Source: Desulfobulbus oligotrophicus
Lineage (GTDB): Bacteria > Desulfobacterota > Desulfobulbia > Desulfobulbales > Desulfobulbaceae
Direction: 5' to 3'
DNA length: 64,000 nt
Assembly: GCF_016446285.1 (NCBI RefSeq)
Contig: NZ_CP054140.1
Location: 1,965,501 to 2,029,500, forward strand
Shown here: positions 35,096 to 44,136 of the stretch, in pieces
Position numbering within the stretch: position 1 is the first letter of the stretch
Layout of the letters: each line of letters begins with the position of its first letter
Position numbers and translations under genes: made by a program
The notes under the pieces: model-generated
Told to the model about the DNA's origin: nothing
What the model saw: only the letters and a program-made list of their open reading frames with translations
The model's database searches: none

Positions 35096-36541
35096 TTATG
35101 CCTTGGTGTCGATAAAGGAGGTCGCATCACCGATCACCCTGGTGAGCAGTTTTTTAAACGGCTCTTCAGCACCGGGAAGGAATCGGGCCGAGATCGGGGA
35201 GGCGCTCGAAATCCACTGTTCCAGCTCTTCCCGAAAGGCGGCAAGATAGTCGGCCTGTTCCATCTTCTCTGTCACAAAGGTAAGGTGAAGTCGGCCGTCG
35301 GATTGGTGCATCTCGATCTCCAGACTGCCAAGGCCTTCGAGCTGTACGTGCAGGGTCACACTGTCGCTGGAGTTGCCGGTTTTCTTGTGGTCGGGTTGCC
35401 GGCCGGAATGGTCCTGGTCAACAAAAAGGTATCCCTGTTGCAGGAAGGGAAACAGGAGGGGGAAAAAGACCAGAGATTCCCCGGCCAGTTTCAACTGCAC
35501 AAGCTGGTAGAGCTCAAGGTGCTGGATAAGCTGCTCAGAGCTGACCGAACTTTGCGCTGTTGACTGTCCTGCCTGTGCGGCGGCTAAAAGCGCACACTTG
35601 AGTGTGTTGAGTCCCTCGTCTGCTCGGCCCTCAAGAAAGAGCCGTTCCAGATTAAGCCCCAGGCGGTTGCAAAAATCCGCCATCTGGGCACCGCTTTTGG
35701 GCCACGATGCCTCTTCCGGTCCGCTGTCTGCCTGCGTCAACAGGCCGAACAGTTGCGCAAGCCGTTCCAGGGCGGAACTCTCCCTGTTTTCTGCAAGAAG
35801 AGAGAAGAGCGGGGCAAGGGCGGTGGAGGTGAGTGTTGTACTGTGCTCAATCTGCTCCATGGCGGCGCGCAGAAGGCCATCGATGATCGCTGTACCCGGC
35901 AATGTGGCTGTACTGAGAAACTGCAGGACCGATGGCGTTTCACCTCTGTCGGCGGCTGCAGTGAAAAAGGCTGCCAGCTCTGCTGCAAACTGTGTGATGC
36001 CAGGCGGGAGCAGGGCATCATTGCCCAGCTGCTGCAACAGTGCGCCTGCTGCCTGTACATGCTGCCGGAATGCCGGGGAGGCCGACAGAGCACCATCCTG
36101 AACCACGCGGCCGAACCCCTGGGCAGTATCAGCGTACCAGAGGAGTGTTGCCCGCAACGCAGGGTTTAACTGCTCAAGAAGTCCGGTGTCCGTTGTGAGT
36201 GCTGATAATGCCGGGCCCAGCGAAGTCTGTTGCGAGAGTAGGGGCAAAAGGGTGACAAGGTGCTGTCTGGCCGGGTCATTGGTGATGATCTGCAACTCTA
36301 CCTGTGGGGTCAGCGAGACCACCTGCAGGTGGAGCTGTTGGCCGGGCTGCAGGTTGACGGTTGTCCGGGCTGTCAGAGTCTGCCCGTTCACTGTCAGGGA
36401 AAATTGCTGGTCACCGCTTTTGGCATTGACCACACCACGTAAAAGCTGCCCCTGATGAAAGGCCGGGGGCTCCTGCTGCTCACCTGCAGGGCGGACAGGA
36501 AGAGAGGCGTGTATCCTGGGGATGGCGGCCAGGGGATTCAC
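35096..36541 (-). CDS. fliK: FliK-like flagellar hook-length control protein
   Basis: A 481-residue protein with a Gln/Leu/Ala-rich helical body and a C-terminal hook-length-control domain (LHVQLEGLGSLEIEMHQSDGR, LHLTFVTEK). FliK measures hook length and switches FlhB specificity. Coupling to an FlhB-like domain downstream fits. The gene is also like the second FliK-like protein found in some flagellar loci; a canonical fliK may lie near flgE outside the window. Confidence 0.72.
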   Translation of the reverse strand: MNPLAAIPRIHASLPVRPAGEQQEPPAFHQGQLLRGVVNAKSGDQQFSLTVNGQTLTARTTVNLQPGQQLHLQVVSLTPQVELQIITNDPARQHLVTLLPLLSQQTSLGPALSALTTDTGLLEQLNPALRATLLWYADTAQGFGRVVQDGALSASPAFRQHVQAAGALLQQLGNDALLPPGITQFAAELAAFFTAAADRGETPSVLQFLSTATLPGTAIIDGLLRAAMEQIEHSTTLTSTALAPLFSLLAENRESSALERLAQLFGLLTQADSGPEEASWPKSGAQMADFCNRLGLNLERLFLEGRADEGLNTLKCALLAAAQAGQSTAQSSVSSEQLIQHLELYQLVQLKLAGESLVFFPLLFPFLQQGYLFVDQDHSGRQPDHKKTGNSSDSVTLHVQLEGLGSLEIEMHQSDGRLHLTFVTEKMEQADYLAAFREELEQWISSASPISARFLPGAEEPFKKLLTRVIGDATSFIDTKA

Positions 36542-36708
36542 AGCAGATCTTCTCTTTTATCCCGGGGTTTGCGAACGTGTCTGTTTTCCGGCATGGCAGC
36601 AGCATCTGCAGGTCGGTGAGGTGATACCGGATTGGGAGGATGGTTGTTGAGTGCACCGTGCAAAAGCAGCAGCACTTCCTGAGCGTGCTGTTTCTGAAGT
36701 GTTGTTGT

Positions 36709-37392
36709 TCAAAACAGCTTACCGGCGTTTTCCCGCAGTTGACGTCGCTGTTCCTGCAGGCAGCAGGAGATGAGCTGATCACGTATCTTGGCGGCTATAT
36801 CGGAAAAATGAAAGGCAACCTGATACTTGTTTTTCCGGATCCTGTACGAGCGGATAACATCGGCCGAACATATGATGGGCGGCTCAGCAGCAGAGGTGGT
36901 GATGGTCAGTTGAATGCGAGATGGGCTGGGTGGTTTTTCCGGAAAAACAGCCAGTACACCGCCGCCGCTCAGATCAAGCGTGGTGCCGCTCATGGTCCAG
37001 TCCGCTGTGTCGTCTTCTGTCTGATTTCCCTCGTGGCGGGCCTCTATCGGCAGCTGAATGGATACCCGGAAATAGTTGCGCAACGATTCCGGGGAGAGCG
37101 GTTTATGGGCGGTGAAGCCAAGGCGCCGATCATCGATCACCCTGTCAAGTTGTGCAATCAGACTGACGGTGTGGCCCGAGTGCTCTATGTTGAGGATGCA
37201 GTCGGCCCCTGTCTGGAGAGCATCAGCGCGAAAGGCATTGGGAGGAAACACCAGCTCCAGGCTGTGGTCCTCTTTTTTGGCCAACACGGCTTCGGAGCGA
37301 AAGTACTCGTTTTCGTTTCCAGGGAGATCAACCACTGTACGCGCGTTGTTATACAGTTTGTCGAGAATTTCAGTAAGAGCAGTCACGGGCAC
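36709..37392 (-). CDS. PilZ-domain protein (YcgR-like), copy 1
   Basis: A 227-residue protein with an N-terminal YcgR-like beta domain and a C-terminal PilZ domain. The c-di-GMP motifs are RNYFR near residue 105 and DLSGGG near 140. PilZ proteins in flagellar loci usually slow or stop rotation when c-di-GMP is high. The neighbouring gene is a clear paralogue of it. The 167-base gap to the FliK-like start shows no gene. Confidence 0.85.
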   Translation of the reverse strand: MPVTALTEILDKLYNNARTVVDLPGNENEYFRSEAVLAKKEDHSLELVFPPNAFRADALQTGADCILNIEHSGHTVSLIAQLDRVIDDRRLGFTAHKPLSPESLRNYFRVSIQLPIEARHEGNQTEDDTADWTMSGTTLDLSGGGVLAVFPEKPPSPSRIQLTITTSAAEPPIICSADVIRSYRIRKNKYQVAFHFSDIAAKIRDQLISCCLQEQRRQLRENAGKLF

Positions 37393-37433
37393 TCACACAA
37401 CCTATAAAGAAAAAAAGTTAGGCCTGCACCAGC

Positions 37434-38138
37434 TTAAGAAGCCTGGGATTCAATACCCTCCAAACGCACCCGCATGCGGAGATACCGGCGTTGCAGCTCA
37501 AAACAGCAGGCCATGATCTTGTCCTGACTTTCCGTATCGATCACATCAAAGTGAAGGGCGATGTGATAGAAGTGCTCTTTTATTTTCCGACACCGTACCA
37601 CATGGCCCAGGGCAATGATCACTTCCGTGCCGCGGGCGGGGAGGGTTAACTCAATTCTGGCCCGGGTATGTGGTTCCAGAGGTTCATGAAAACTGCACAG
37701 TACGCCGCTGCCGCTTAAATCAATGGTGTCTCCCAACAGTCGCCAACTCTCTTCTTCACTGACAACAGCTTCCTGTGCCACCGACGAGGCCGCAATCGGC
37801 GTGGCGGCGTCTACTCTGAAGTAGTTTCGTGCATGGGCATGGGTAACAGTTGCTTTGGCGGTCAGTTCCAGGGCACTGTTGCTGACAACACTGTGGATGG
37901 TGGCAGTGATGGAGACCGTTTGATTGGTAAATTCAAAGTGCACGAGACAGGAACGACTGCTGTCAACCTGTTCTGCAGAGAACGTGCTGTCCGGAAACGA
38001 CAGGATAAAGTTCGGCAATTCACCTTTTGTGTAAAAACAGTACACCTTTTCTTCTGTGGCAATGCCAACCAGAGGTATTGCCGCTCGTACAGCGGTTCCG
38101 TCTTTAACGGTGCTGAGGAAGTTCGTCAACAGTGGCAA
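37434..38138 (-). CDS. PilZ-domain protein (YcgR-like), copy 2, probable TTG start
   Basis: Paralogue of the next gene, 234 residues from the TTG at 38138, which follows AAGG at 7 bases. From this start the N-terminus (PLLTNFLSTVKDGTAV) lines up with the paralogue and lengths agree; a GTG at 38249 would add 37 hydrophobic residues without a binding site. The c-di-GMP motif RNYFR and DLSGSG are present, and both proteins end in a (L/E)QRR-type helix. Confidence 0.8.
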   Translation of the reverse strand: MPLLTNFLSTVKDGTAVRAAIPLVGIATEEKVYCFYTKGELPNFILSFPDSTFSAEQVDSSRSCLVHFEFTNQTVSITATIHSVVSNSALELTAKATVTHAHARNYFRVDAATPIAASSVAQEAVVSEEESWRLLGDTIDLSGSGVLCSFHEPLEPHTRARIELTLPARGTEVIIALGHVVRCRKIKEHFYHIALHFDVIDTESQDKIMACCFELQRRYLRMRVRLEGIESQAS

Positions 38139-38283
38139 TGGCGTACCTTCTTGTGCATGAAAAGGATTCTGTAAGTAGCTTGCCACAAGCAGTTGAGGAA
38201 GAAAAGAAATTTTTAAGAAAACCGAAAAGAATCGAGGAGTGCCGACCACCTGTGCAAAGAGGACAAGGTGTTACCTGAAGGGA

Positions 38284-38688
38284 CTATCCGGCAGAAGACA
38301 GGAGCGCACCCACCGGTCGCGCCCCTGAACGGTACCCCTGTAACGACGAGGCACCCTTGTGCAGGGTGTGCAGTTCGCTGCGGTGGTGGGCAAGCCTGGT
38401 CTGTACCTGTGGTAGCAGCTGCTGGTTGCGGGTGTGGATACCCTGCATCAGCTGCAGCCACGCCCGGGTTGCCGGATGATCGAGCAGCAGCGGTTGGCCG
38501 GCAAGCTGCTCCATCAGCAGGGCGTCATCTGTTCTGGTCTTTTCCTGGAGCTGTTCCATCTGCCCGTGCAGTTCGGCAATACGCTCCTCTTCATTCTGCA
38601 CAGCAGCCTGTGCAAGCTCCATGCTCAGTTGATCAAGCTGCTGATACCGGGAAACGATCTGGTGGAGAAGAGTAAACGTTTCCATCAT
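38284..38688 (-). CDS. FliT-like flagellar chaperone candidate
   Basis: A 134-residue, all-helical, Gln/Leu-rich protein starting within the fliS stop (TAATG overlap). Its place directly after fliD-fliS is that of FliT, the FliD export chaperone. Sequence similarity to FliT is too weak to be sure, so the assignment rests mainly on position, size and helical content. Confidence 0.55.
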   Translation of the reverse strand: MMETFTLLHQIVSRYQQLDQLSMELAQAAVQNEEERIAELHGQMEQLQEKTRTDDALLMEQLAGQPLLLDHPATRAWLQLMQGIHTRNQQLLPQVQTRLAHHRSELHTLHKGASSLQGYRSGARPVGALLSSAG

Positions 38689-39137
38689 TACATCGCCGCT
38701 GCCAGAGGTCGATAGGTTGCCGCCGCCTCGGGCCCGGTCGGTATACCGGCTGCAGCGCGCTTCTCGTTTTTGTTGATCTCAATGGCCTGTGCCCAGGTGG
38801 CGCGCAGATCAACGAGCATCTCTTTTACCTCAATCAGCGGGGTTGCCTCGTTTTTCAGGTTTGCCTGCATCATCCGGGTCAGCATGTAACGGTACAGGGC
38901 ATCCAGATCAGCGGTCAGCTGCGCATCCCGGCTGTGATCCAGGGTGGCGGCAAACTCCGAGATGATGGCTGTGGTCTTGTTGATGAAGAGGGTTCGCCGG
39001 TCAATCTGATTGTTGTCAATCGCCTGGATAGCGAGGCTGATAAAGCGGATGGCACCATCGTACAACATCAGAAGCAGTTGTTCAGGCGAGGCCGAAAAAA
39101 CCGTGCTGGCCAGGTACTGGTTGGGGTATCCGCTCAT
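38688..39137 (-). CDS. fliS: Flagellin export chaperone FliS
   Basis: A 149-residue chaperone that keeps flagellin monomeric before export. Typical FliS features are NQYLASTVFSASPEQLLLML and the YDGAIRFISLAIQAI helix, then LYRYMLTRMMQAN. Its ATG overlaps the fliD stop (ATGA). Confidence 0.94.
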   Translation of the reverse strand: MSGYPNQYLASTVFSASPEQLLLMLYDGAIRFISLAIQAIDNNQIDRRTLFINKTTAIISEFAATLDHSRDAQLTADLDALYRYMLTRMMQANLKNEATPLIEVKEMLVDLRATWAQAIEINKNEKRAAAGIPTGPEAAATYRPLAAAM

Positions 39138-40495
39138 TTCTTGCCTCCACTCATCATGTTGGTGAGCATGCTCATCTGCTGGGTCAGGTATGAAGATTGG
39201 GCATTGAGGCCGTTTACCAGTGTTTCCATGCTTCTGAACTGGGTTTCCAGCATCTTCTGCCGTTTTTCAAGACGCATCTCCATGGAGTCGATCCGGTTGT
39301 CTATCTTTTTGATGTTACTGTCAATACTGTCTTTACGTCCCTTTAAAAGGCCGGTTGAGGCACTGGTGATGGAATCCACATACTCGCGCATGCGCTTGGC
39401 CATGCCGTCTTCGCCTCCGTCACCGGCAAGCAGCTTGACCACACTGTCCAGGTTGTTGTCCACAGCCTCGGACAGTCGTTTGTCATTGACCTTTAAGGTA
39501 CCGTCTTTCTGGGTTTCAAAGCCGAGTTCCGACAGCGTGGAAAAGACTCCGGAGTTGGCAAAGGGTGTGGTCAGCATGGTCTGCAGCCGACGCTTGATGG
39601 TGCTGACCCCGGAATCACCGCTGAGAATACCGCCTTTGCCTTCGCTTCTGGTGGACTGCGTGGTAATGAACTTGATTACCTCGTTGTACCCCTTGGCAAA
39701 GGCCTCAATGGTCTGTTTGATGCTCTCCCGGTCTACAGATACACTCAGATCCGTGATCTTGCCGGGCTCAGCCTGGAACAGATCCAGGGTCACTCCCGGG
39801 ATTGCCTCGCTCACTGTGTTGGAGTCGCTGAAGATGTCAATGCCGTCCACCCGGATATGGGCGCGGGTTGCCTCCTGCACCGGCGACCCGATGGTCAGGC
39901 TGTCGGTACCGCCACTTAAGCTGCTGGTCAGGCTGAAGTCACGGCCCACATCGTTGCCGGTCAGCACAAGCCGGAAGGGCGTGTCAGTGCCGTCGTTGAT
40001 AATGGCCGCGGTCACGCCGAGTTCAGCACTGTTGATGGCCTGCATAATGCCCTGCAGGGAGTTGTTCTCCGCCGAGATCTCAATGCTCTGACTCTCACCG
40101 CCCACGGTCAGAGTCAGAGAACCGGTGCCAAAACTGTTCTCAGTCCGACTGGCAACACCATTTGCCACTGATTTTTGCACCTGGGCCAGTGCCACAACCT
40201 CAATCCGGTAGCCTGCCCCGGCCTGGGCACTGCTGGAAACTGTGGCAGTACAGCAGGCATCCGAGCTGAGTCTGGCTGCCCGCTGCAACAGGGTGTCGTT
40301 CTTACCCAGGGTGCTGATGGCCTCACCAAAGGACTTCAGCTTGCTGTCCAGCTCGGTAAAGGCCTTTAAGCGGTTGTTCAGCCATGTCTTATCGTTTTCA
40401 AGCCGGTTCACCGGCTGCCGTTCCAGCTCCATCAGTTTTTCAATGATGGAGCCGGTATCCAGGCCTGTGGCCAGGCCGCCAAATTGAATGGTCAT
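39134..40495 (-). CDS. fliD: Flagellar filament cap protein FliD
   Basis: A 453-residue cap protein that sits on the filament tip and folds flagellin. The N-terminal FliD domain (FGGLATGLDTGSIIEKLMEL) and the C-terminal coiled coil (DNRIDSMEMRLEKRQKMLE, FRSMETLVNGLNAQSSYL) are intact. It lies between flaG and fliS, the usual order. Confidence 0.95.
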   Translation of the reverse strand: MTIQFGGLATGLDTGSIIEKLMELERQPVNRLENDKTWLNNRLKAFTELDSKLKSFGEAISTLGKNDTLLQRAARLSSDACCTATVSSSAQAGAGYRIEVVALAQVQKSVANGVASRTENSFGTGSLTLTVGGESQSIEISAENNSLQGIMQAINSAELGVTAAIINDGTDTPFRLVLTGNDVGRDFSLTSSLSGGTDSLTIGSPVQEATRAHIRVDGIDIFSDSNTVSEAIPGVTLDLFQAEPGKITDLSVSVDRESIKQTIEAFAKGYNEVIKFITTQSTRSEGKGGILSGDSGVSTIKRRLQTMLTTPFANSGVFSTLSELGFETQKDGTLKVNDKRLSEAVDNNLDSVVKLLAGDGGEDGMAKRMREYVDSITSASTGLLKGRKDSIDSNIKKIDNRIDSMEMRLEKRQKMLETQFRSMETLVNGLNAQSSYLTQQMSMLTNMMSGGKK

Positions 40496-40519
40496 GGTTG
40501 TATCTCCCGGCGGATCGAA

Positions 40520-40864
40520 TCAGCGAACAGTATCAACAAGATTACCGCTCATCTCCCGGAGCTGTTCGTTTAAGTGCAACAGCTCTTTAGGGGGGATCTG
40601 GCGGATCACCTCATCGGTCTCACTGTCAACCACCTTGACGATCAGGGCGTCGGTGTTCCCGTCACGCTCAAAGCGCACACTGTACAGTCCGTCTTCGGTG
40701 ATGGCCTTGATCTGGTTGATCAGCTCTTCCGGGGGTGTTTTGTTGCCCTGCAAAGTGCCTTGCAGCTCCTGGTCGGGTTCCTGGCGACGGCGCTCAACCT
40801 GCTGCGCCGGTTCATTGCTTCGGGGTGGACTGAGATTGGCCGTACCCATTGCTTCGATGTTCAT
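40520..40864 (-). CDS. flaG: FlaG family flagellar protein
   Basis: A 114-residue protein with a disordered N-terminal third and the FlaG core (YSVRFERDGNTDALIVKVVD, VIRQIPPKELLHLNEQLREM). FlaG influences filament length. It sits between fliC and fliD, as in many polar flagellar clusters. Confidence 0.9.
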   Translation of the reverse strand: MNIEAMGTANLSPPRSNEPAQQVERRRQEPDQELQGTLQGNKTPPEELINQIKAITEDGLYSVRFERDGNTDALIVKVVDSETDEVIRQIPPKELLHLNEQLREMSGNLVDTVR

Positions 40865-40948
40865 CTGGTGACCTCCCTGTCATCTGAACGTGGATGCGGA
40901 GTCGGGTTGGCTTGCAGTATGGTTCTGCCTGCCAACCGGACAGCACGG

Positions 40949-40977
40949 CCCGGAGCAGCCGATCAGGCTGCTCCGGG
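40949..40977 (-). terminator. Strong hairpin after fliC
   Basis: A 12-bp stem (40949-40960 with 40966-40977) and a 5-base loop, 14 bases after the fliC stop. No T-run follows, so it may stabilise the flagellin mRNA or only partly stop transcription into flaG-fliD. Confidence 0.65.
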
Positions 40978-40990
40978 GTACGGGTTTGGG

Positions 40991-41824
40991 TTAGGAGAGC
41001 AGGCTCAGCGCCAGCTGCGGGTTCTGGTTGGCCTGGGCCAGGATGGACACCCCGGCCTGCTGCAGGATGTTGTTCTTGGTCATCTCCGAGGTCTCCTGGG
41101 CAATGTCTGCATCCAGGATGCGCGACCGGGCAGCAGCAAGGTTTTCCGATACGTTGCTGAGGTTGGCAATAGTGGACTCAAACCGGTTCTGATACGCACC
41201 CAGGTTGCCGCGGATCTCATCAACAGTTGCCAGGGCCGCATCAACAGCCGTGATGGCAGCATCTGCATCCCCCCCATCGCTTGAATCAGCAATACTAATT
41301 GCATCCACATTAAGGTCACTCGCAGTGGCACTACCGATAGTGACCTCAATCTTTTGTGAGTCACCGCTATCAGCGCCAACATGAAAGGTCATGGTGGGGG
41401 CAGTGCCATCCAAAAGTTTCCTGCCGTTGAACGTTGTATTGTTGGCAATACGGTCAATCTCCTCAAGGTTCTGAACCACCTCTGCCTGCAGGGATGCACG
41501 ATCCTCCTCACTGTTGGTGTCGTTGGCTGACTGGACCGCCAGTTCACGGATCCGCTGCAGCAGGTTGGTGGTCTCCTGCAAGGCACCCTCTGCGGTCTGG
41601 GCCAGGGAGATCCCGTCGTTGGCATTGCGCACTGCCTGGTTCAGGCCACGGATCTGTGCGGTCATCCGGTCTGAGATGGCAAGACCAGCGGCATCATCCT
41701 TGGCCGAGTTGATCCGCAAACCACTGGACAACCGCTGCATGGACTTTGCCAGGTTGGTCTGGTTGGCGTTCAGGTGACGTTGGGCGTTTAAAGAAGCAAT
41801 GTTGGTGTTAACTGTCAGTGCCAT
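40991..41824 (-). CDS. fliC: Flagellin
   Basis: A 277-residue flagellin, exported to build the filament. It has the D0/D1 N-terminus ([36 protein letters not shown]) and the C-terminus ([21 protein letters not shown]) with a short variable centre of about 70 residues. A sigma-28-type promoter and a CsrA-motif leader precede it. The binding site GGAGGA lies 8 bases before the ATG. Confidence 0.97.
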   Translation of the reverse strand: MALTVNTNIASLNAQRHLNANQTNLAKSMQRLSSGLRINSAKDDAAGLAISDRMTAQIRGLNQAVRNANDGISLAQTAEGALQETTNLLQRIRELAVQSANDTNSEEDRASLQAEVVQNLEEIDRIANNTTFNGRKLLDGTAPTMTFHVGADSGDSQKIEVTIGSATASDLNVDAISIADSSDGGDADAAITAVDAALATVDEIRGNLGAYQNRFESTIANLSNVSENLAAARSRILDADIAQETSEMTKNNILQQAGVSILAQANQNPQLALSLLS

Positions 41825-41830
41825 GATATT

Positions 41831-41838
41831 CCTCCATG
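41831..41838 (-). promoter_or_regulatory. CsrA-type motif over the fliC ribosome binding site
   Basis: On the - strand this reads CATGGAGG, an exact match to the CsrA core CANGGANG, and it contains the fliC Shine-Dalgarno. Binding here would block translation of flagellin. Confidence 0.65.
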
Positions 41839-41861
41839 AATAGTTTTTGGCTTGTTATTTC

Positions 41862-41877
41862 GCAGCATCCGTGCTGC
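41862..41877 (-). promoter_or_regulatory. Upstream CsrA-type hairpin in the fliC leader
   Basis: On the - strand a perfect 6-bp stem (GCAGCA/TGCTGC) shows CGGA in its loop, and the sequence CACGGATG again matches CANGGANG. A GGA in a hairpin loop is the preferred CsrA target. A third, near-consensus GGA site lies at 41945-41954. Confidence 0.65.
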
Positions 41878-42024
41878 TGGTTTTCAGTATCTGAACAAAC
41901 TGGTACAACGATTAAGCTCTTCTGTGGCTGTTGTTGGTTCGTGTCCCTCCGTCTGTTGAGTTGTTTTAAAAAACGTGTGTGCTGGTTGGTTTGCAGCAGC
42001 ACAAGCTGTGTTCCTTTGCCTCTC

Positions 42025-42052
42025 TTATCGAGCGGCACGATAGCAATCTTTA
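42025..42052 (-). promoter_or_regulatory. Sigma-28-type promoter for fliC
   Basis: Read on the - strand: TAAAGATT (42052-42045), 12 bases, then CTCGATAA (42032-42025), against the FliA consensus TAAAGTTT / GCCGATAA. The same TAAAGATT box with the same spacing occurs before the flgMN group. Transcription would start near 42018, giving a leader of about 190 bases. Confidence 0.75.
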
Positions 42053-42252
42053 GCTCTTTTCTCTTCCAAAAGAGTAAAAAAGATAACTTTTTTAAAGAAA
42101 TGTGTTTTCTCAGCTGGTTAGACAGGTATAAAAACCTCCTGCTGTTGCTGAAAAGGTACGGTTTGTAAACTTTAAACCGGAAGGTTGAAAAGGATGGGGC
42201 CGTATAAGCGGAAAAGAGCAGGCCTGATGCAAGCTGAAAGAGGCGATCTCTT

Positions 42253-42289
42253 CACCGGGCAGCTGGACAGATACCAGTCCGGCCCGGTG
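42253..42289 (-). repeat. Long hairpin downstream of fliW
   Basis: CACCGGGC at 42253-42260 pairs with GCCCGGTG at 42282-42289, with an inner GGAC/GTCC step. It may end the csrA-fliW transcript, though no T-run follows. The rest of the 515-base fliW-fliC gap is the fliC control region and AT-rich sequence with a small repeat at 42054-42074. Confidence 0.5.
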
Positions 42290-42339
42290 GAGGGGTTTGT
42301 CGGTTGAGCGATCTCAGAACAAGAAAAAACAGGTTGTGG

Positions 42340-42762
42340 TCAAGTGGTGGGCAGCGGCATACGGGTGCTGTAGCGGGGGTCTTCCACAATCACCTGCATG
42401 GCCCGATTGGTGGCCGGACTGTACAGGATAGGACCCTGGAGGTTGAGGGTGATCTGTTTCTGTTTGGAGATGGACACAATAACCAGTACAAAGCATGTGC
42501 CGGCAGCATCTGTTCCCAGGAGGTTCTGTTCAGCTGTATCAGGGACCACCCGGTAGTCAAGAAAGAAGTTGGTGGGATCGGTCACCACAACGGCAAAATC
42601 CGGGTCATCAACACTCTGAATCCAGAACAGGGGCCCCTGTTTTTTATTGGGCATCACCAGAAAGTTTTTCAACTGTTCCAGTCCGATCAATCCTTCCGGA
42701 AAGTGCAGGATATGCGATGGATCGTACGTAATTTCACCAAAACGGGTGTGGATGGTCTTCAT
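42340..42762 (-). CDS. fliW: Flagellar assembly factor FliW
   Basis: A 140-residue FliW (FGEITYDPSHILHFPEGLIGLE, then FWIQSVDDPDFAVVV). FliW binds CsrA and, alternatively, free flagellin, so that flagellin build-up releases CsrA to stop fliC translation. It overlaps csrA by 4 bases and precedes fliC, matching this control circuit. Confidence 0.95.
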   Translation of the reverse strand: MKTIHTRFGEITYDPSHILHFPEGLIGLEQLKNFLVMPNKKQGPLFWIQSVDDPDFAVVVTDPTNFFLDYRVVPDTAEQNLLGTDAAGTCFVLVIVSISKQKQITLNLQGPILYSPATNRAMQVIVEDPRYSTRMPLPTT

Positions 42763-43004
42763 TTCTTTAAGGCCCTGTCTGCAAGTTTGTCACTTAAGAG
42801 GTCCAGGTCGGTCATATCCCAGCCGGCAGCTGCCCCGATGTTTTCCTGCCGGATGCGATCGTACACCTCCTGGCGGTAGATCTTGGTGTCCTGGGGGGCA
42901 TCGATACCGATGCGGATCCCGCCGTTTTTCACCTCGATAACTTTGACAACAATGGTGTCACCGATGAGGATACCTTCACCGGGTTTTCTGGTCAGCACCA
43001 GCAT
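42759..43004 (-). CDS. csrA: Translational regulator CsrA
   Basis: An 81-residue RNA-binding regulator (MLVLTRKPGEGILIGD, IRIGIDAPQDTKIYRQEVY) that blocks translation at GGA motifs. The ATG at 43004 is chosen because AGGAG ends 5 bases upstream; the GTG two codons earlier overlaps that site. The C-terminal tail is longer than in E. coli, as is usual in FliW-containing bacteria. Confidence 0.95.
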   Translation of the reverse strand: MLVLTRKPGEGILIGDTIVVKVIEVKNGGIRIGIDAPQDTKIYRQEVYDRIRQENIGAAAGWDMTDLDLLSDKLADRALKK

Positions 43005-43158
43005 AGCCACTCCTGTTTAAAACCCCGGACCATTGCCCGGAAATGAGGAAGAGGGGAATCCTGCACATACCGTAGACCGTTTGAGCAGTGTGAACCTACG
43101 GTTGCCAGTATTCTGTAAACCGGGCTGAATGGCAAGTGGTTTTACCGGTGGCACGTGC

Positions 43159-44133
43159 TCAGAGATAGTTGAGGATGGAGAGCTGCGATACCTTGGACGT
43201 TATGCTCAGGGCGGCCTGCAGGGCGGTCTCCTGCTCCATGATGGCGGTAAAGGTTTCAAAGATATCGGCATCCTCATACCGGGAAAGTATCTGTTGCAGA
43301 TCAACCCGCGTTTCCTCCTGATGGGCCATGGCGGTCTCCACACGGGCGGCCCGGTTGCCCAGCTGGGCGCGGAGCTGCCGGTTTTGCTGGGCAGCGCCCT
43401 CCAGATCCGCCAGGCCGGCCTGCATGTCGTCGCTGCTGTTGGCACGGATCGCCTCTTCAGCTCTGGTGAGTGTCACAAAGAGGTTGTAGCGGCCGGGTTC
43501 AGTGGCGTTTTGCGTCGGATCGGCCGGGTCCCAGCTGGTGGTGCCGAAAAACAGGTTGCTGCCGGTCAGGTTGATCGGAATCGTTTCACCGGGCGTGATC
43601 TCCAGGGTGGTGGCATGCGCGTCTCCCTGGTAGAGATAGGGCCAGGTTGACGAGTCGTCTGCATTGAAGAGGAGCGGGTCGTAGGCCGGGTTTTCCGCAA
43701 AGGGGACGGTGTTCTCCTGGTAGCCGGCAAACAGGTAGCGACCGTTGATTGAACTGTTGGCCGTGGCCAGCAACTCTTTGCGAAGGTTGGCCAGACTGTC
43801 GGCTAAAACCGTCCGGTCCTCTTCGTTCAGTGCGCCGTTGAGCGCGTTGGTAACGATCTCCTTGGCCTGCTGCATGATATTTTCCACATGATCAAGATGG
43901 CTGTCCGTGGCCTGCATGGTATCAAGCGACTTGCCCATGGTGTCCACGTACCGGTCAACATGGGCCAGCTGCTGCCGTATGTTGAACACCGGGCCCACGG
44001 CAGAGGGGTTGTCCGACGGCCGGTTGAGCTTCTTGTTGGTTGTGCCCATCAGACGCATGTCTTCAAGCTGCCGGGAGATGTCGTCAAGACGCGAGCCCAG
44101 CATGCGATAGGTGGTTGCTTGAGTGGCTTTCAT
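43159..44133 (-). CDS. flgL: Hook-filament junction protein FlgL
   Basis: A 324-residue flagellin-like junction protein. N-terminal TTYRMLGSRLDDISRQLEDM and NRPSDNPSAVG, and the C-terminal helix FTAIMEQETALQAALSIT, fit FlgL/HAP3. It follows flgK by 2 bases. Confidence 0.92.
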   Translation of the reverse strand: MKATQATTYRMLGSRLDDISRQLEDMRLMGTTNKKLNRPSDNPSAVGPVFNIRQQLAHVDRYVDTMGKSLDTMQATDSHLDHVENIMQQAKEIVTNALNGALNEEDRTVLADSLANLRKELLATANSSINGRYLFAGYQENTVPFAENPAYDPLLFNADDSSTWPYLYQGDAHATTLEITPGETIPINLTGSNLFFGTTSWDPADPTQNATEPGRYNLFVTLTRAEEAIRANSSDDMQAGLADLEGAAQQNRQLRAQLGNRAARVETAMAHQEETRVDLQQILSRYEDADIFETFTAIMEQETALQAALSITSKVSQLSILNYL

Positions 44134-44136
44134 GGC

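Noticed and set aside
42160-42175. A second sigma-28 promoter with an exact TAAAGTTT box (- strand) upstream of fliC
   Set aside because: No GCCGATAA-like -10 lies at 11-12 bases; the match is only half a promoter.
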